Shown here: positions 5,381 through 5,652 of the stretch, piece after piece | Position numbering within the stretch: the stretch's first letter is position 1 | Layout of the letters: every line of letters starts with the position of its first letter | Source: Candidatus Omnitrophota bacterium | GTDB lineage: Bacteria; Hinthialibacterota; Hinthialibacteria; Hinthialibacterales; JAKPRU01 | DNA: 5,652 bases | NCBI GenBank assembly: GCA_029557025.1 | Contig: JAKPRU010001115.1 | Coordinates: forward strand, 1-5,652 | Direction of reading: 5' to 3' | Position numbers and translations under genes: made by a program | The notes under the pieces: model-generated | Database searches by the model: none | The model's input: the letters and a program-made list of their open reading frames with translations, nothing else | Told to the model about the DNA's origin: nothing

Positions 5381-5652
5381 ATGAAAGACTTGATCCGCCG
5401 TTTTGAGAATCCGGGGTCCGAATATCGCGGCAAGCCGTTCTGGGCCTGGAATGGCGCTCTGGAGGAGTCGGAATTGCGACGTCAAATCCGGATCATGCGT
5501 CGGATGGGACTCGGCGGATTTTTCATGCACTCCCGTGTGGGACTTGCCACGCCGTACCTGTCATCGCAGTGGTTTGACCTGGTCCGTGGCTGTGTTGACG
5601 AAGCCCGCAAGTGGAACATGGAGGCTTGGCTGTACGATGAGGACCGCTGGCC
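5381..5652 (+). CDS. GH106-like glycoside hydrolase, N-terminal part (runs off right edge)
   Basis: The first 90 codons of a large glycoside hydrolase. The motifs FWAWNG (residues 20-25), MGLGGFFMHSRVGL (46-59) and EAWLYDEDRW (80-89) mark the start of the TIM-barrel-like catalytic region in a family that I recall being annotated as 'glycosyl hydrolase' or GH106-like (alpha-L-rhamnosidase related), common in PVC, Bacteroidota and Paenibacillus genomes. The GH106 link and the substrate are uncertain; that it is a carbohydrate hydrolase is well supported. The N-terminus (MKDLIRRFENPGSEYRGKPF) goes directly into the fold with no signal peptide, so the protein should be cytoplasmic, unlike the Tat-exported GH116 and sulfatase. 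ATG 5381 has GGGAG (5368-5372) 8 nt upstream. The catalytic acids lie beyond the window. Confidence 0.78.
   Translation, partial: MKDLIRRFENPGSEYRGKPFWAWNGALEESELRRQIRIMRRMGLGGFFMHSRVGLATPYLSSQWFDLVRGCVDEARKWNMEAWLYDEDRW

Noticed and set aside
4623..5384. 253-codon plus-strand frame opposite the PHP gene
   Set aside because: Antisense shadow of a gene with all PHP metal-binding motifs; no domain of its own and it crosses the divergent control region.

Overview
The window looks like a carbohydrate-degradation neighbourhood from a GC-moderate, probably free-living bacterium. Two exported hydrolases carry twin-arginine (Tat) signals. There are also a GH116 enzyme, a GH106-like hydrolase of the 'FWAWNG...GGFFMHSRVGL...YDEDRW' type, and a four-cysteine small protein. 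This combination is typical of sulfatase-rich genomes of the PVC group (Lentisphaerota, Kiritimatiellota, Planctomycetota, Verrucomicrobiota) or Hydrogenedentota-like lineages. That assignment is inferred from gene content, not proven.

Layout. Bases 1-588 (minus) hold the N-terminal 196 residues of a Tat-targeted type I sulfatase that runs off the left edge. A 172-bp divergent region follows, with an AT-centred palindrome and a 10-bp tandem repeat. Bases 761-3403 (plus) encode a complete GH116 (GBA2/DUF608-type) beta-glycosidase with its own Tat signal and all recognisable catalytic residues. Its stop codon overlaps, as ATGA, the first codon of a 114-codon remnant resembling the N-terminal part of an IS256/Mutator-type transposase (3400-3744). 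The remnant has strong G skew and a perfect purine mirror repeat. Next on the minus strand come a tRNA-Leu(CAA) gene (3802-3887) with a promoter-like sequence and a terminator-like hairpin in its leader, a 94-residue four-cysteine protein of unknown function (4004-4288), and a PHP-family metallo-phosphoesterase (4422-5207, GTG start). A second divergent region with inverted repeats leads to a plus-strand GH106-like glycoside hydrolase (5381 onward) that runs off the right edge.

How the parts may work together. The sulfatase and GH116 are transcribed divergently and both appear to be exported folded through Tat, so they could desulfate and then trim a sulfated or beta-linked glycan outside the cytoplasm. 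The GH106-like protein has no visible signal peptide in its N-terminus and may act on imported fragments. The tRNA, the four-cysteine protein and the transposase remnant look like an unrelated housekeeping and scar interval between catabolic genes. I see no CRISPR array, defence system or clearly new multi-gene system. The more unusual signals are the tRNA leader hairpin, the mirror repeat, the repeat-and-leader arrangement ahead of GH116, and the four-cysteine protein.
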